Positions 46,793 through 58,557 of a stretch of 64,000 bases of DNA are shown here, piece by piece. The stretch spans positions 1 through 64,000 of the forward strand of contig WSYH01002416.1 in NCBI GenBank assembly GCA_036426205.1. Direction: 5' to 3'. The number at the start of each line of letters is the position of its first letter. Within the stretch, counting starts at the first letter, position 1. This stretch comes from Ascaphus truei (Eukaryota > Chordata > Amphibia > Anura > Ascaphidae). The notes under the pieces were generated by a model, which was not told the origin of the DNA, ran no database searches, and saw only the letters and a list, made by a program, of their open reading frames with translations. A program made the translations under genes and the position numbers.

Positions 46793-47987
46793 TATAGCCC
46801 TCTTTCCCCCCGACTAGAGACTACTGATACTGCCATTACCTGTTGGCTCACAGAGGGCCTAAACCTCTGCCACTGGGAACCTGGAGTGGTATAAGTATCG
46901 CCTCGGTGCAGCACCTCCAGCTGCGAGGGATCCCAGCGTAGTGGGAGGACCTCCTCACAGGAACCAATAGTAATAGTAAACACACGGTATATAATAACAA
47001 CCTTTACTGAACACATATAAATTATAACAATCCATATCACACAGTACAATGCACACCCGACCCAATACCACCAGTGAGTGTCCCCCAAAGTACATTGGGT
47101 GCTAGGCACTAATACCCTGATGTCCTTTCCCAATGTCCAGGGCCCACCAAAATGTGTGTGTGTGTGGTAGCACTACCCCTGAATCGTTGGTGCACTTGTG
47201 GAGCCTGCCCAGGTGATCCAGCACCCGGGTACTGCCGAATAATAAAGGGGATCCGCTTGATTCAGCGACGTGGTCCTCCGCGATGGGGTTCGCCTCTTCG
47301 TTGGGTGAACTCTGGTAGGAGGGTTTCACCTTTAACAGTCTCTGATAACACCATGGTGGTCTGGTCCGAGATCACAGGCCGCAATCACCGCATGGCGTTT
47401 TCCCTGTGTCCCTGACACTACAGTACAATGGGGAAGAGTCCCTATCTAGGGGCCTTCCCTGAAGCAACCACAAGTTTACTTTGATTTGGGGCCTAACTGG
47501 GACCTAAGGGGGTAATCTGGCCTTGTCTGAGTGCCACTGACACTCAGGCCCTACCTTCCCCATCTCTGTCCTGGCTCCAACTCCCTGCCTCACGCTCTAA
47601 GCGTACAAATGTATCTTTTGCTTGCCGAGAGCCTTTCCTTCCTATTGGCTGTCTCAGCCCACATGGTCTAGCCGCCCCAGGGGATCCTGGGATATGTAGT
47701 TCCCCTGCGGAGCTCTTACATAATGGCCGCCGCTTGCGCTATGCAATGCACATGTGCGAAGTGTAGAAAGATGGCCGCTGGACCTCATAGTCTTCTGTGC
47801 ATGCACGAGTGCCTCTGCGCATGCGCGCCAAACAGCAATGGCGGCGCCCGCTAGCCGCAGCCATCCCGGAGCTCCCGGCAATCCAATTGCCCCACTACTA
47901 TCACGCAGCCGCCCCGGTCAGCCGCAGTAGCCTCCTCCTTCCCCGCATCAGAGGTAAGGGGGGGGGGGGCGGGGGGACACGGCTACA
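46793..47987 (-). mobile_element. CpG-rich solo LTR (minus orientation), 1195 bp, TATG duplication
   Basis: Left end TATAGCCCTC (a mutated TGTAGCCC) and right end ACACGGCTACA, flanked by TATG at 46789-46792 and 47988-47991. Sequence along its length matches the LTR at 62008-63030. In minus-strand order it has a promoter module (47845 to 47641), a poly(A) region and the complement of GTGCAGCACCTCCAG (46909). No internal genes. Confidence 0.8.
47641..47845 (-). promoter_or_regulatory. Putative LTR promoter module: YY1, NRF1, ZNF143, CCAAT
   Basis: YY1-like CAATGGCGGC (47836-47845), NRF1-like TGCGCATGCGCG (47816-47827), YY1-like AAGATGGCCGC (47768-47778) and TAATGGCCGCC (47721-47731) all lie on the plus strand as written. 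They are followed on minus by a ZNF143-like site (complement of GATCCTGGGATATGTAGT, 47683-47700) and a CCAAT box (complement of CCTATTGGCT, 47641-47650). Same order as the other LTRs. Confidence 0.55.
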
Positions 47988-48350
47988 TATGTATTTCATG
48001 TATAGCTAGGTTTTGATCTTTGTACATTCATTATTCATTCATCAGAGCAGGAACAAGTGATCAAGTTGCAATCCTGGCAGAGAACCATGAAAAAGTTATT
48101 GGCACATATCTGGACCACGAGAATATTTTTCAGACCAAAAACGTAGCCAGCTGTATCCCACCACGCTTCCAGCTTTAATGGGTTATCTCCTCCCAGAAAG
48201 CAACAGGGGGAGGGGTAGGGAGTGATCACAAAACCATACTAATTGAGTGAGATGAATAAATTGGGTAATTATATAGTGGGTGCAAAATGTGAACTGATAA
48301 AGTGAATCAGAGAACAGAAGAGGGACCACACAGTAATTGTGGTCTTCAAA

Positions 48351-49098
48351 GAATTCACTTAGCTGCACACCACTGTGTGTGTATAAAATGTAACTTTTAA
48401 TAAGTGATTACTTAAAACATATATTACCGTAGACTGGTGTAACGTGAATTCAAAATAGATTAAACCAAAAATATTGAGCATCTATGCCAACACATAAATA
48501 TAGCTTGCTATCCCAATAAACCTACTAATGAGGTGGGATATAGGTGGCTTTTGATGCTGTGAGTCAGGGTATGATCCCCTCTGGGTCAGCAAACAGGCCA
48601 GATGGTGAATATAACTTGGCCAGCGAGACTATATGAAATGGCTGAATATGTACACAGCCCTCCTAGTCCTATAATATAGTGTCATACACCTCTATAAATC
48701 GTGGAATAAGTTTGATAGGTGCATAGACTATAAGTGAGGAGCTAACAATCACAGCAACCAAAGATAGTCATTCTCAGGTATATATACTGCAAGGGTGCAT
48801 AATGCACTGAGTAGGAGGTGAAAACAGAGACTCACTGGCATGTAACACTGGACTCAAAATTAGCCAAATGTCAAGAACTGTGCACACTGACCCATCAAAA
48901 GCCACCTATATCCCACCTCATTAGTAGGTTTATTGGGATAGCAAGCTATATTTATGTGTTGACATAGATGCTCGATATTTTTGGTTTAATCTATTTTTAA
49001 TTCACGTTACACCAGTCTATGGTAATATATGTTTTAAGTAATCACTTATTAAAAGTTACATTTTATACACACACAGTGGTGTGCAGCTAAGTGAATTC
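48351..49098. mobile_element. Fold-back element, 748 bp, arms ~205 bp
   Basis: Ends GAATTCACTTAGCTGC and its complement at 49083-49098. The arms pair over about 205 bp with few mismatches (for example CCCAATAAACCTACTAATGA near 48512 and its complement near 48925). The loop is about 330 bp and non-coding. No clear target duplication. Superfamily unknown. Confidence 0.7.
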
Positions 49099-49106
49099 AT
49101 CATTAA

Positions 49107-49839
49107 TGTAACACCCCTCCCCTCCCCCCCAAAGGGAGATTTGGTAGCTACAGGGTGCGCTGTGGTGCTGTTTAGCTCACATGTGATCTTCCAGGAGGTC
49201 TAAGTGCTCTGTGTGATAGAGTAGGGAGCAGCAACAGGTCAGGCTTTTGTCCTCTGGTTCCTTGTTCAGCACCTCCATCCTGTGATCCAGAGGATAGGCC
49301 CCCATAGGCACCTTCTCCCTCCCCTCCCCCACCGAATGACTCCAGACTCAGACAGGGTATAATCAACTGGTCTTTATTGTAGTACACTGCATGCCTCCAT
49401 GCTCTCTCCTGGTCCCGAGAGCAGACCCAAGGGGCTTGAGGCCCCAAGAGCCCATCCTTAGCTCCCTTACCCCCTGATGGGGCAAAGGGGATGGGCTCCC
49501 CCGCTCCACTGAGGGAGGGAAGGGAAGACTGACACAATTTGGTGGAGTGTTAGCTTTTATATTTGAGGGAGGGGCTTGTAACCCTGCCCCATAACAGGGC
49601 AGGTCCAGGTACTTCCAGGCATCACACCATCTGCATGTGATCCAGTCAGTACCCTCCCCAGGCATGACATTCCAAACTGCCGTTAGGCCTGCACCTGGAC
49701 ATAATAACATTGTAGCTATCCAGTCTGCAACTGCAAGCTAGGCCCTGTGCAAGAGTTTAACCCCAACACTGCCTGTACCTATCAGGACTTATAGTGTTGA
49801 GGCCAGTGGAAAAACTATAGCCAGGGGCACTAGGCTACA
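49107..49839 (-). mobile_element. Solo LTR (minus orientation), 733 bp
   Basis: TGTAACACCCC at left and ACTAGGCTACA at right. Flanks TTAA and TAAA match at three of four bases. On minus it has AATAAAG (complement of CTTTATT, 49372) and the shared LTR module (complement of CAGCACCTCCATCC, 49268). Similar to the LTR at 19914-20603. It directly abuts the fold-back element ending at 49098. Confidence 0.7.
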
Positions 49840-50199
49840 TAAATAAGATTAAAATAAATAAATGATGATCATTTTCACAGAATTACTTTTTTTTTTTTAC
49901 CATTTGTTTTCTTCCGTAGCCGATTGTATTACTCATGCGTGGCATTTACAGTCTGTCAAAATATTACACCATGAGGTTCGGGTGAATAATAAAAATCACA
50001 ACAACCCTCCACGTAAACAAGAGTATCTCTCAGTGTCATCTACGGATTCCCCCAAACTAGCTTCATTCACCCCATAAGTCCTCACATGGGATACAGAACA
50101 GATTAAGTGCATAAACTCCAGGCAAGGATTTGGGGGAATCTCAGCTGGGTTTAGGACGTGGTCCAAGTTCTTCTACTACAAGACCTGCACCTATAAACT
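49840..50199. other. Unannotated spacer
   Basis: About 360 bp with no gene or recognised repeat; its right part may belong to the adjacent LTR, whose left end is not defined. Confidence 0.35.
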
Positions 50200-51440
50200 G
50201 CTTGACCTTCCCATCTTGCCACATGGCTTTAAACCACAGGTCTCCCTCAGGGGTCCCCTGCCTTCCAGTGTGCAGCGGTGAGGTGCGGGGGACTGCTGCG
50301 ACGGTCAGGGAGGCAACCGTGTCGCCGGTGGCTCCCTTTGCAGGGCACCGCCATCTTGGATGGGGGCACGCATGCGCGTTGCAGGTTGCGCATGCACAGA
50401 CAGCCTTCAGGCGCGGCGGCCATTGCCAGGATCACGCATGCACAGTGCAGGCGCATAGTGGCGGCCATTACACAGTAACTCCGCAGGGGAAATACAATCC
50501 CCGGAAGGCACTGGGGGCTGGAAATCACATGGCATGACAGAGCCAATAGGGCTCCTGTATTCCCCTGCTTGCCAAATGGATACATTGGTGCGCCAGAAGC
50601 CATGCTATTCAGAGCTGGGACACAGGGAGGTGAAGTTGTGTGTGCAGGGTTTCTCTGACCCCTGCACTAGGCCAGAGATCCCCTATAGGGCCCAGCTAGG
50701 CCCCGACTCCCTTATAAGCTTGTGGCTGCTACAGGGACAGGCCCATTAGATAGGGACACTGCCCCTGTAGTGCTAAGTGTGAGGGACACAGCCAGGAGAA
50801 GGCGGTGAACTGGCAATTTGGTGGTCTGGGACAACCACCCCACAGATAGAGACTCTCTTCTAGTGGGACCATCCAGCTGGATACCACCCCACGCAGAGGT
50901 GGAGGCTTTGCTGACGACGACGTTGCTGGATCAGCGGATCCTTGTTGCTTTTCATCCATACCCGGGTGCTGGAGCACCTGGGTAGGTACCTCACCAAGTG
51001 CATCAACAATAACACTTTCACTGTGGGCAGTGCTGCCACACACATTGGGTGGGTTCGCTCTTGTTGACAACAGGGTGGTTGGTTGTCCAGGGGCACCTCA
51101 GTACTTTGGGGCAATCCCATCAGAGTGTGGATACTGTGGTTGGAGGGCACGGTGGGGTTACGGCCGTGCAAGGCCTACCTGGTATGTGTTATATTGATAT
51201 ACCTATTCATATCTGCGTTCAGGAAACTGTTATTTATACAAGTGTGTGCATTTCTTGTATTGGGTCCCTTGACTGGGTTATCCAGCATTGTTAGGATCCC
51301 TCACAGGTGGAGGCCCTGTCAGCAAATGAACCAGATACACCCCAGGCTCCCTGCATCGGAGGATCAGGCCTCCTGTGAGCCTACAGGTAACAGCGCACCA
51401 CACGTAGTCACCCTAGACACGGGGGAAAGGAGGATGTGCA
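50200..51440 (+). mobile_element. CpG-rich LTR (plus orientation), left end uncertain
   Basis: The plus-strand counterpart of the LTRs at 40776, 46793 and 62008. It carries the promoter module (50348-50550), TATA-like CCTTATAAGC (50710), then CAGGTGGAGGCCCTGTCAG (51305) and TCCTGTGAGCCTACAGGTAAC (51371). It ends GGGGGAAAGGAGGATGTGCA, matching the complement of the other LTR ends. The left boundary lacks a clear TG start and may be eroded. Confidence 0.65.
50348..50550 (+). promoter_or_regulatory. Putative LTR promoter module: YY1, NRF1 x3, ZNF143-like, CCAAT
   Basis: CCGCCATCTTGG (YY1-like, 50349-50360), CACGCATGCGCGT (50367-50379), TTGCGCATGCACA (50386-50398) and TCACGCATGCACA (50432-50444) as NRF1-like sites. 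These are followed by AATACAATCCCCGGAAGGCA (degenerate ZNF143-like, 50491-50510) and AGCCAATAGG (CCAAT box, 50541-50550). Order agrees with the minus-strand LTRs when those are read on their sense strand. Confidence 0.5.
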
Positions 51441-52277
51441 CTTCTAAAATTAGAGACATGTAATGAACGGTATGATATTCTGGTATGGCAAAGACGAGGC
51501 CAAATATTGCGACCTCTGATGTTTGATCAATTTTACCTAATGTTTTTTTTTTATCCTAAAGGGGCATTCTGAGACATCATATGAATTACCATATAAAGCT
51601 CTTTTAATAGGTCAAAATGCGACTCGCACATTTGTTAGCTCTGAGGATTTGACATCAAACTGATTGGGAAAACACAATCAATTATATATACAATTTCCAG
51701 CTGGTTAAGTTTGACAAACACAACCAATAGCCATAGGCATATCTTTATAGCAACAAGCCCTGAACAGCTGGGAGCATTATCTCTGCATCCGCCTCAGAGG
51801 GAGAGAGAGATTCACGCACAAGATAATTAAGTTGAGTTCATAATCAATGAAAGATCAATAGCCTGAAGCTATTCTATTATGAAGACAAGAAGAGAAGGCC
51901 GGCGGCAGTAGCAGTAGCAGATCCCATTAGTGATGTCCAGTGGTTGAAATGTACATAAAAAAAAAAAAAAAGGATAGGTGACATGTCAGAAATACGGATA
52001 ATCAATAAGAGAAAAGTACGGCCACCAATGTTTACCCGTGTTCTGTAAATTACACAGCCATGTGCAGGGAGCAGAGATTCTATTACATAGATTATGTTGC
52101 ATGATACAGTAGAAGACAGAAACGACTGTAAGATAGATATTGCAGTTTTCATCACTGTAGTGCTTCCTCGGACTAAACCCCAGGATGCTGAAAATAATCA
52201 AATGTAATTCAGGGCGGCCTTAGGGAAAGGCGGTTGCCTTGGGCCCTGGGAATTTTGGCTCCGTGCTTCCTCCCCTC
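51441..52277. other. Unannotated sequence
   Basis: Mostly AT-rich DNA with A- and T-runs (51544-51552, 51956-51972). No gene or recognised repeat. Confidence 0.4.
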
Positions 52278-53077
52278 TGTAACGGATGTGCACGCCACAA
52301 ATCGGGACCGGACCGCTGGGCTGAGGTGGGGATGTGAATACACCGACCTTAGGCCACGAAGCCGGTTCAGGATTGTGCAGTCCGTAGTCAATCGTAGCAG
52401 GGTAAGGGTTGGAGAAGCCAGGGTAATTCATTGACACGCCAGGGTCAAGGTTGGAGACGGTAGGGTAGTCGATGTCCAGACTGGAGTTTGGCAACAGGAA
52501 GTCAGGAGCACACCGCTTCAGCGTAGCAGCTGAAGCGCGAGAATGGCCTCTGCGCGAGGAGCGGGAGCGGCCCATGATAAGGTCTCTGCAAGGGGAGAAT
52601 GCAGGTCTCAGGAGCAAGGCAAGGCTGGAACTGGGGATCCAGCGCTTCAGCACAGGAACCAGGGAGCGGACCTCTGCCTGGGGTGAAAGCAGCAGGTCAC
52701 ATTAACAGGGTAAGGCTGGCACGGGGAATCCAGTGCTTCAGTACAGGAACCAAATAGCAGACTTGCCTGGGGTGAATGCAGCAGGTCTCATTAACAAGGC
52801 AAGGCTAAAGCAAAGTAGCTTGTGGCAAACACAATTACATCAAAGTGAATCTTGGGTTATGCTCAGCAATGAGGAAAAGGGAAAACCCAGTATAAGAAGG
52901 GCAGATAGCCAATCCCAAGACAGGGGCGTGTGGGAATTCCTCCAATGCCAGAGCAGAGAGACAGAGCTGCAGTGATTGCAAGCACAGGTGATAGTGCTTG
53001 TAAATCCAAGGAAAGGTGTGTCTGAGAGCTCACTAACTCTGCAAGCTCCAGCCAAAACCAGGAACGGATTCCTTACA
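52278..53077 (-). mobile_element. LTR (minus orientation), diverged relative of 24313-25126
   Basis: TGTAACGGATG at left and GATTCCTTACA at right. Shares GGGACCG(C/G)(A/G)..GCTG, GAGGTGGGGATGT and GGCAGATAGCCAATC-type blocks with the LTR at 24313-25126. On minus a CCAAT box (complement at 52910) and TATA-like ACTTATAC lie in the same order. No target duplication found. The interior contains a repeated CAGCGCTTCAGCACAGGAACC-like unit (about 52638 and 52731). Confidence 0.6.
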
Positions 53078-54295
53078 CTCTACCTCCACCTGTCGGTACA
53101 AGGATCCAACTTCCGCCCGTCCGGAGGGGGGAGCTGAAAGAGATGGGGGGAGGGGGGTCAGGGGAGGGGGGTTCCTCACCTGCAGGACCGCTTCCACCCC
53201 AAGGGGAGAGAGAGTGTCTGGTTTTTTTTGAGTGTTGTTCTTTGGAACAGCCCTCCTCCTGTTGTCATGGCAACTGTCATTCTTATTTTACAGCTAAGAG
53301 ATGCCAGGAAATGGAAATGCAATACATGTGTTTTTGTTTTTTTTAAATGTTTGTTATTTCCTCCCCCCCCCCCACTATTAATCATTACAAATTCTCCATT
53401 TACAGTACATGCAACACGGCATCAAACAACCATCTTTGCACTCACGCCCAAAACCGCACTTATTTCCAACTTAATTCTTAGGGGCCTAGTCTATAAACGT
53501 TGAAAACAAACTCACCGATCATTATGAGCACTTCTCAAATGATTTGGCATATGTAGCTAATCAGAAAGCAACGATAACAAGCCAAACTCATTGGGGAAGA
53601 GCTCCTTCCTGAGAGGTAGCGCTGCGGCTCGACCACACTGAGCGGGAGCTCAAAAAGAGCTCAGATTTTTTTTAAATCGCCCTATTCTAGTAGCTTCGAT
53701 AATCTCATCGGGCCTGAAACTGACGAGCAACTCGCAAGCAACTCGCAGGTCTCATCTCACCACATAAAGGGTGGCGGGATGGGATGTGCGGTATGTATTT
53801 TTACTGCGTCGGGTTGAAGCTGGGAGTCTCCGGAGCCGCCCCCCGCATTAATACCAGCTCCGGAGACACCCTGCTTCCATTCTGTGTAATAAAAATACGT
53901 TTACAGGCAACTTCATTACCTTAGCGGCTAAGTGGTAAGGTAATGGAGGGGTTAAATAGCCGTGTCTGGTTTATTGGGTTTAGAGAGGGGTAGGTGAAGC
54001 CTACTGAAGCAGGCCCCTGCACCTAGTGGAGGCTAGAGTCTTCCCCCAGGCCCCCAGTTGGTATTGTATCTTGTATTTGTGTATTTTGTTATGTCTGCGG
54101 GCTTGACCGAATAAACCCCATTTTATTAAACTTCTTTGTCCCGTCTGTATTTAGTGATCCCGGTGGTAAAGGTGTACAAAGTGCGGGACTCCCGTGACAG
54201 GCTTTTTTCTCTGTGCCCAGGACATACCTGAAAACGAGAGGTAACTCTCAGTGTATTACTTCCTGGTAACACATTATATAAATAAATAAATAAAT
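53078..54295. other. Unannotated sequence with repeat fragments
   Basis: Contains a G-rich tract (53107-53170), a C-run (53362-53372) and a segment (53830-53910) related to the TTAA MITE at 8289-8690. AATAAACCCC lies at 54111. The tail (54220-54295) ends TTATATAAATAAATAAATAAAT, resembling a LINE 3' end. No gene supported. Confidence 0.4.
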
Positions 54296-54452
54296 GTGGT
54301 ATTTGGCCTGTGGCGGGTGTTTATTCATACCGGGAGGGTTGCTAGAGAAGGTAACCCCTTCATTACCTTACTACAGCAAAGGTAATGAAGAGGTTAACCC
54401 CTCCCGTTACCCACCCGGTAGGCATAAACACCCACCACGGGCCAAATACCAC
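54296..54452. mobile_element. Palindromic repeat, 157 bp
   Basis: Left arm GTGGTATTTGGCCTGTGGCG and right arm complement ending at 54452 pair, continuing through ACCGGGAGGGT/ACCCACCCGGT and GGTAATGAAG-type sequences to a short loop near 54370. Confidence 0.7.
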
Positions 54453-54799
54453 TCCACCTATCCCCTCTACCCCCAACAACACCCCCCCAACACATACGGT
54501 AATGGGCAAAATCCCCATTATGCAGATTTGGATAATAGCTCATTTGACCATTAAAAATACATTACCCAGCCAGCATAAAGTAAATTAAAGTTCTAATGAC
54601 TCCTGCCAGGATGAAGGCGGTCCTTGTCTTCCTCCCCATCCTCCATGGGCAGCAACATTACAATAAAAAGCAAAATACTGGCCAGTAACCCTTTAATCAC
54701 CTTAGCGGTAACTAACCATTACAGTAATTAAGGGGTTAACCCACCCTCCCGCTACCCACCCTGGAGGCCTAACCACCCTCACCAGGACAACTGCCCCCT

Positions 54800-55340
54800 C
54801 CCCCTCTATCCATTGATTGGCACAGTGGTAAAGCATGCCCCTGGTATGGGCATGGTTTGCCACTGTAGCAATGAATGGGCAAGCTACAAATAAAAAAACA
54901 AGCACAGAATAAAATAAATTACATTGCAATACACAAAAACATTTGCAAATAAACCATTTGATTGGCACAGTGGTAAACCATGAAAATAATATGTGCATGG
55001 TTTGTCACAATGGCAAAGAATGGGCAAGATAAAAAAAAACAGCCACAAAATAAGACACATGACATTTAAATATAAACAAGCATTTCACAATAAATTCATT
55101 GATGGTGACTGTGGTAAACCTTGCCCCCAATATTGGCATGGATTGCCACACTGACAAAGAATAGGCAAGCAACAAAATAACACAAAATACAATACATTAC
55201 ATTTAAATATATACAAACATTTGGCAAAAAATGCATTGCTTGTCAATGTGCTTATTAATAGCCAGAAAGGGGCATAGATAAGCACATTGACAGTCACTGG
55301 GCAACCTAAAATATGCACAATTAAATAAAAGCCAATCAAT
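54800..55340. repeat. Satellite-like tandem repeat, ~140-bp unit, four copies
   Basis: Units begin near 54811, 54956, 55097 and 55231 with (G)ATTGATTGGCACAGTGGTAAA-type sequence, each followed by GCATGG(T/A)TTGCCAC and AATGAATGGGCAAG, then an A-rich tail. Copies are 134-145 bp and diverge progressively to the right. Each unit has inverted GGCACAGTGGTAAACCATG and its complement. Confidence 0.75.
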
Positions 55341-55559
55341 GTGTTTCTTTCCTTTGCTGTCTTCACCCTCAGAATCCTACTTCAGCAGCAACATCCTGAC
55401 ACATGGCGCAATGCTCCTCAACAGCGACGCGAATAAGTCGATGATCATATGTTGATTGAAGAGACATCTCTTCCAGTAAATTATTTTCTTCTTTCTTCCT
55501 TCTTTCTTCTTCCTTTTCTTCTGTACTGTATAATCCAATTAACGTTTTCTTGGGCTCAC

Positions 55560-55935
55560 ATAAGACGGGACAGGTCTTATATAATGCCTGTGACATCACA
55601 TTTGAGTGTCAAATTGTACACCCCCAATCCGATTGGCTAGTGTACCATGTGACAGGTTCCCTTTTTTTAAAGGATGTGATGTTATCAAAAAGGGAGGGAA
55701 GCCAGACAACCAGGAAGGATATATTTCCCTCCCTTTAAGATGACATCACCAGAAAAAAAAATGGATGCCATCCCATGGTACCCCAACCAATCGGATTGGT
55801 AGATAGACCATGTGAGGCATCACATGATACATCACCAATCCGAATGGTTGGAGTACCATGTGATAGCTTCCATTTTTTAAGGATATGATGTCATCTTAAA
55901 GGGAGGGACGTCACATCCTTAAACAAAAGGCTGAG
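55560..55935. repeat. Repeat with CCAAT/ATTGG palindromes
   Basis: CCAATC(C/G)GA(T/A)TGG occurs at 55624-55636, 55787-55799 and 55834-55846, each followed by a variable ACCATGTGA string. TTTTTTAA(A)GGAT(G/A)TGATGT(T/C)ATC also recurs (55668, 55874), as does AAAGGGAGGGA. The pieces are arranged as direct and inverted copies. Confidence 0.6.
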
Positions 55936-56048
55936 ATAAGGTCACTGCTATCCCGAGCGGTGTTGGCATTTTCCTACCTGATGGTTTGTGACTTGCGGCA
56001 ATGCTTTCTGATGCTTTCTGAATACCCTGATAACACAAATGTCAAACC

Positions 56049-56117
56049 GTTCGGTGGGGTCATGCCAAACCGTTCAGTGGGGTCATGCCAAACTGTTCAG
56101 TGGGGTCATGCCAAACC
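56049..56117. repeat. 23-bp minisatellite, ~3 copies
   Basis: CCGTTC(G/A)GTGGGGTCATGCC with a short linker, near-identical copies at about 56047, 56071 and 56093; a partial fourth follows. Confidence 0.8.
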
Positions 56118-56261
56118 GTTCGATTTGGCAGTGATTTTATCAAATCTACTAGAATAGGCCCATTAGACTCTCAATCATAACAATTATCGCATCTAAAAAC
56201 TCACTCATTCCCACCCCCACAACCATAAACACACGAAGCACCAGTGCCACCCAAGTCAGGT

Positions 56262-56429
56262 TGCCCAACTCCTGTCCTAAAGGGCTACCAACAGGCCAGG
56301 TCTTAGGGATATCCCTGTTTCAGCACAGGTGGCTCAATCAGACTGATTGAGCCACCTGTGCTGAACAGGGATATCCTTAAAACTTGTCCTTTTGGTGTCC
56401 CTTGAGAACTGGAGTTGGCCACCTCTGGT
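56262..56429. mobile_element. hAT-type MITE copy
   Basis: Inverted arms TGCCCAACTCCTGTCCT and GGAGTTGGCCACCTCTGG flank the family core GTTTCAGCACAGGTGGCTC and its complement, meeting at a symmetric centre near 56338. Confidence 0.75.
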
Positions 56430-56470
56430 CTAGACCATCAGCTATCACCTATCCATACACTAACTTACAG

Positions 56471-56853
56471 GTGCGCCGACGAGTATTCTAAAACTTGCCT
56501 TAAACTTGTCTTGGAAAATCTGGTGCAATCACCAACAAGACCCAGGTACATGCTGGGTACATGCTGGGTACATGCTGGGTACATGCTGCAACATTTCAGT
56601 GACATTTCTGCAGAGACTAATGGCCCATCGGATTAACACAGCAGGGGTCCCTGGCAGTCTCATTCAGTTTGAATGGGACTGCCAGGGACCCCCGCTGTTA
56701 ATCCGATGGGCCATTAGTCTGTCTGCAGAAATGTCACTGAAATGATGCAGCATGTACCCAGCATGCACCCAGCATGCACCCAGCATGCACCCAGCATGTA
56801 CCTGGGTCTTGTTGGTGATTGCCCCAGATTTGTTTTAGAATACTCGTCGGCAC
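56471..56853. mobile_element. Fold-back element, 383 bp, TACAG duplication, mirrored minisatellites
   Basis: Terminal GTGCGCCGACGAGTATTCT and its complement, flanked by TACAG at 56466-56470 and 56854-56858. Arms of about 185 bp meet at a centre near 56668. Each arm carries four tandem 11-bp units: TACATGCTGGG (56547-56588) on the left, CATG(C/T)ACCCAG (56750-56800) on the right. Superfamily not identified. Confidence 0.8.
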
Positions 56854-56859
56854 TACAGT

Positions 56860-58201
56860 AGGGTCCCAGTTCTGTTTTATTCCCATTTCCCATTAGAAAA
56901 GTTATACATATATTGATGCCATTGTGTCACATACAAAAAGGTTTAAAGGTCTTGAAAATGCAGCGAGGCTGCATTAAACTTGCATTACCATTGATTTTCC
57001 TGGCAAATAAAACAGGACTTCCATTTCTTATTTTAATGGAAATGTAATTGATATGAACGGGGTCCCTCTCCTCCTGCGTGTTTACAGCATAAATAGAAGT
57101 ATGTGACGTTTGGAAGGGCTTTGCTGTCTTATTTAACTGTATCAGACTACAATATTTTTGAACAGGAGTATGACAAATTAATGCTGTGGGGTCATTTTCA
57201 ACAGGAAAATGCTGATTTACGCTCATCTGTGAAGAGAGGCGGTGTGCCGACAGCCCTGCAGCTCAGCAGGGAATAAATACCAAATCAGATAATGAATATA
57301 CTTATTTAATAAGCACAAATATATTTTGCCTATGGATACATAAAGTACTGAGTGTTTTCAAAGAAACCAGCTGTAACCCCTTGCACCTAACTAACCTCTA
57401 CTGTACATGGGAGACGGTTTATATGCTATGATCCCTGCGAACTCTTCTTAAATTATTACCACTATTAAGCCTCCCCACTATCAATTTTCGCAATGTAGAA
57501 AATAGACGTGCAATTTCATATATGCCACCATAGCAGACAGTCACATTGAATTGTTCCTAGTCTTTGCTACTATAATGGCCTATAATTGCCTGCAGCCTCT
57601 CCAGGCTGCAGCTTGAATAATGGTGCAATGTTTGGTATTTTGCTGTCCTTTGAAAATCTGACCCATTATCACTGAATTCCTAATAAAATACCAATTAGGA
57701 AAGATAATTATGATTATTAAACTGTGATCCATTTAAACAGCAGAGCCCTCGGGCCACGGGCTGGACTGACGGAGAAGTCACATTGACTTGGCGTGTAGCC
57801 GTAGCGTGTGACCAATTTGCAATGTTTTTCTTTACAGGAAACCTATCCATCTCTTCCTTCTCTCTGGGAGTGTGAAGTCTCACAGGACTGCTGACATGTT
57901 AAATTATCTCATTACCGGGGGGCACTTTGAACTCTTTATTTATTGACGCAATCTGACTTGATGAATGTGAACTTAATTTAAGGACATTTAGGAAGGCCAG
58001 AAGGACAAAGGTACAATCAGGGGAACCAGTGTGTATTTAAAGAACCAACCAGCCTTCCCTAGATGTGTAGCGCTGAACGGAACACCAAGCACGGACAAGA
58101 CCTTCTGATGCTATCACATGGCACCAGAGTTAAAGGAAGCTCCGGAAGATTTATGTGATGGTTACACGAATCCAAGTCTGTTCCAACTCAAACTTACAAT
58201 G
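56860..58201. other. AT-rich sequence, no gene recognised
   Basis: About 1.3 kb of unique-looking sequence between two MITEs; no exon, RNA or repeat could be supported. Confidence 0.4.
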
Positions 58202-58204
58202 TTA

Positions 58205-58554
58205 GGCCGCCATCACAGTAGGGGCATGACGGAGCGCATGGCGTCGCGCGCGCCTGTCGCCCGAGAATGGGTGCACTGCGATGGAGTGATTGGGGAGGAG
58301 ATGGGGAGGTGTGGTGGACACGTCACCAGGTGGGTTCGCCCTCAATGGCTGAACCGCTCATGTGACGCGGGCCATGATGCGGCCCGCCGTGCGGAAAAAA
58401 ATAGAATAATTTGTAGTTTGCAAAATCTACGGCGCGGTCGCTCTGCATCACGCCCGCGCTCGTGAGCACTATAGCCTGACTGACACGGCCTCTGCAGTTT
58501 GTTCGCGCGGCGCACAAAATTGCACACGCAGTCGCCCCTATTATAATCACAGCC
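58205..58554. mobile_element. PIF/Harbinger-type MITE, 350 bp
   Basis: Flanked by TTA at 58202-58204 and 58555-58557. Imperfect terminal repeats GGCCGCCATCACAGTAGGGGC and GCCCCTATTATAATCACAGCC (complement) are as expected for Harbinger. CpG-rich, non-coding interior. Same superfamily as 25286-25556. Confidence 0.7.
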
Positions 58555-58557
58555 TTA

